Shown: positions 38,555-39,632 of the stretch, piece after piece | Numbering within the stretch: position 1 is the stretch's first letter | Layout of the letters: each line of letters begins with the position of its first letter | DNA from: Dunaliella salina | Taxonomy: Eukaryota > Chlorophyta > Chlorophyceae > Chlamydomonadales > Dunaliellaceae | Assembly (NCBI GenBank): GCA_002284615.2 | Contig: MU069509.1 | Span: 279,863 to 319,494, forward strand | Reading direction: 5' to 3' | DNA length: 39,632 nt | Made by a program: the position numbers and the translations under genes | The notes under the pieces: generated by a model | Database searches by the model: none | The model's input: only the letters and a program-made list of their open reading frames with translations | What the model was told of the DNA's origin: nothing

Positions 38555-38740
38555 ACAAGCAGCATTTCGTCGCAGCTTCACGGTGCTACCAGGTGGTTTG
38601 GTTTGATTTGGTCACAGGCACCTTCTCTGCTTCATTTCAGCTGCCCATGCTGGCAGGTGCAGCTTTGTAACCCTATCCTATGCTACCAGGTAGTGTGTGG
38701 CTCCAACCACACAAGCAGCATTTCGTAGCTTCAGGGGTGC
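38555..38740. repeat. duplicated block around a GGTTACA-ended repeat
   Basis: CACACAAGCAGCATTTCGT occurs at about 38,559 and 38,709, and TGCTACCAGGT at about 38,584 and 38,681. The second pair brackets the 65-bp unit at 38,610-38,674 and may reflect an insertion into a duplicated stretch. Confidence 0.6.
38610..38674. repeat. GGTTACA-ended 65-bp repeat (copy 3)
   Basis: Begins GGTCACAGGCACC and ends CTTTGTAACCCT, with TTTCAGCTGCCCATG and GGCAGGTGCAG inside. Same size and block order as the copies at 7,208 and 11,996. Confidence 0.7.
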
Positions 38741-39474
38741 AGTGGCCCTCCAGGATCTCTGCGGTGGTCATGGGATCCATCATTTTATAGCCCCGTAGTC
38801 ATGCGTCATGTAAACCTGCAAACCTGTAAACCTGCAGAGGTCAGGGGATCCATACCGCTCAGATGCGCTCCTACAGGCATACACAGCGGTACACCTTCTC
38901 CTTACCTTACCTTCGGGGGTGCAGGTAGTTTGTGGCTGTTGGACTCCCATCGTGTGCAAAATTGCTTTCTATCCAAGCCAACACCTCATGTGTGCACAAA
39001 CATTACAATGTTTCCCTCGGCTCACCGGGCGGTCATCAGCACTGACACCAGTGAACTAGCGCACCAGGTGACACTTATTTGTATGCCTGAGGCAGTTTAC
39101 ATTGAGCGGAGGTAGAGACCTACGTTGTACCCCTGCTGCTGAAGAAAGTAAGCTTGACTTAGCTTTTGTTTGCAGGGAAACAGCTCACCAGACCATCTGG
39201 CGACACCAGAAGATCAGCTCACCAGGCCAGCTGGCACTGGTCAAGGTGAGCCAGCTCACCATGCATCCATCAGCAGTGAAACTAGTGAAGGGCTACAAAA
39301 ATAGAGTGCAGCGAATCCAACCAACTGTGAGTGAGTCTGGCTGCGGCAAGGCAGTGCAGTGAGCTCAGCTTCTTCAAGGCAGTGCAGTAAGTGCAAGGCA
39401 ATACGTGCACCTTGTGCGCCAAAGCGTGCAAGAGTCCCTGCACGGTACCCTACAAAGCAGCGTGTGTGGTGCAC
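38741..39474. other. unassigned DNA
   Basis: No supported gene. Short repeats include AAACCTGYAAACCTG (38,810-38,835) and GAYCAGCTCACCAGGCCAGC-like pieces (39,180-39,260). Confidence 0.4.
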
Positions 39475-39632
39475 CTCCTGCAAAGCAGCTTGTCCAGCGA
39501 GAGGCCTCCTGCAAAGCAGCTTGTCCAGCGGGAGGCTTCCTGCAAAGCAGCTTGTCCAGTGAGAGGCCTCCTGCAAAGCAGCTTGTCCAGCGGGAGGCCT
39601 CCTGCAAAGCAGCTTGTCCAGCGAGAGGCCTC
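39475..39632. repeat. 31-bp minisatellite running off the window
   Basis: Five units of CTCCTGCAAAGCAGCTTGTC + CAGCGAGAGGC with single-base variants (GCGGGAGGC, GTGAGAGGC), continuing past the last base of the window. Frames over it read CKAACPARGLLQ-like repeats and are by-products. Confidence 0.95.

Overview
The window is eukaryotic nuclear DNA. It has a spliced gene with canonical GT-AG introns, large amounts of micro- and minisatellite DNA, many broken retroelement copies and short MITE-like repeats, and no bacterial gene layout. A nitrite/formate channel gene together with a degenerate TTTAGGG-like tract suggests an alga or another protist of the plant/algal world. The species cannot be fixed from the sequence alone.

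Layout. 1-5,300: satellites (24-bp, ~33-bp and 16-bp units) and unassigned DNA. 5,330-5,795 (minus): a decayed RNase H fragment of a retroelement. 6,649-6,890: a long (CA)n tract. 7,289-17,579 (minus): one gene for a formate/nitrite transporter (FNT/NAR1-like). I could follow it through at least six exons whose splice phases agree, with introns full of satellites and short mobile repeats. The exon(s) covering the middle of the protein were not found, and one possible frameshift lies near 8,142. 18,722-18,890: telomere-like degenerate repeats. 19,900-32,750: a dense nest of mobile elements. It holds at least seven partial or broken copies of one retroelement-like family on both strands, interrupted by other insertions. 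32,750-39,632: mostly gene-free DNA with tandem repeats, three or more kinds of minisatellite and one weak candidate exon.

The most interesting object is the family of mobile elements. Its longest copy (23,917-28,527, plus) can be read, across several frameshifts, as PHD finger, chromo-like segment, methyltransferase-like segment (HPPH / FMILPHW), RNase H, CCHC zinc finger and PD-(D/E)XK-like nuclease. The C-terminus is a conserved NPPDPH hexapeptide shared by six copies. I see no reverse transcriptase in any copy. A second notable object is a three-level nest at 29,215-31,108. A TA-flanked CAGTAGG-ended DNA element contains a 5'-truncated retroelement with a 12-bp target duplication, which in turn contains a 624-bp terminal-inverted-repeat element. 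A third is a family of ~45-57-bp hairpin-bearing elements that read GT...AG, three of which are flanked by 13-21-bp direct repeats.
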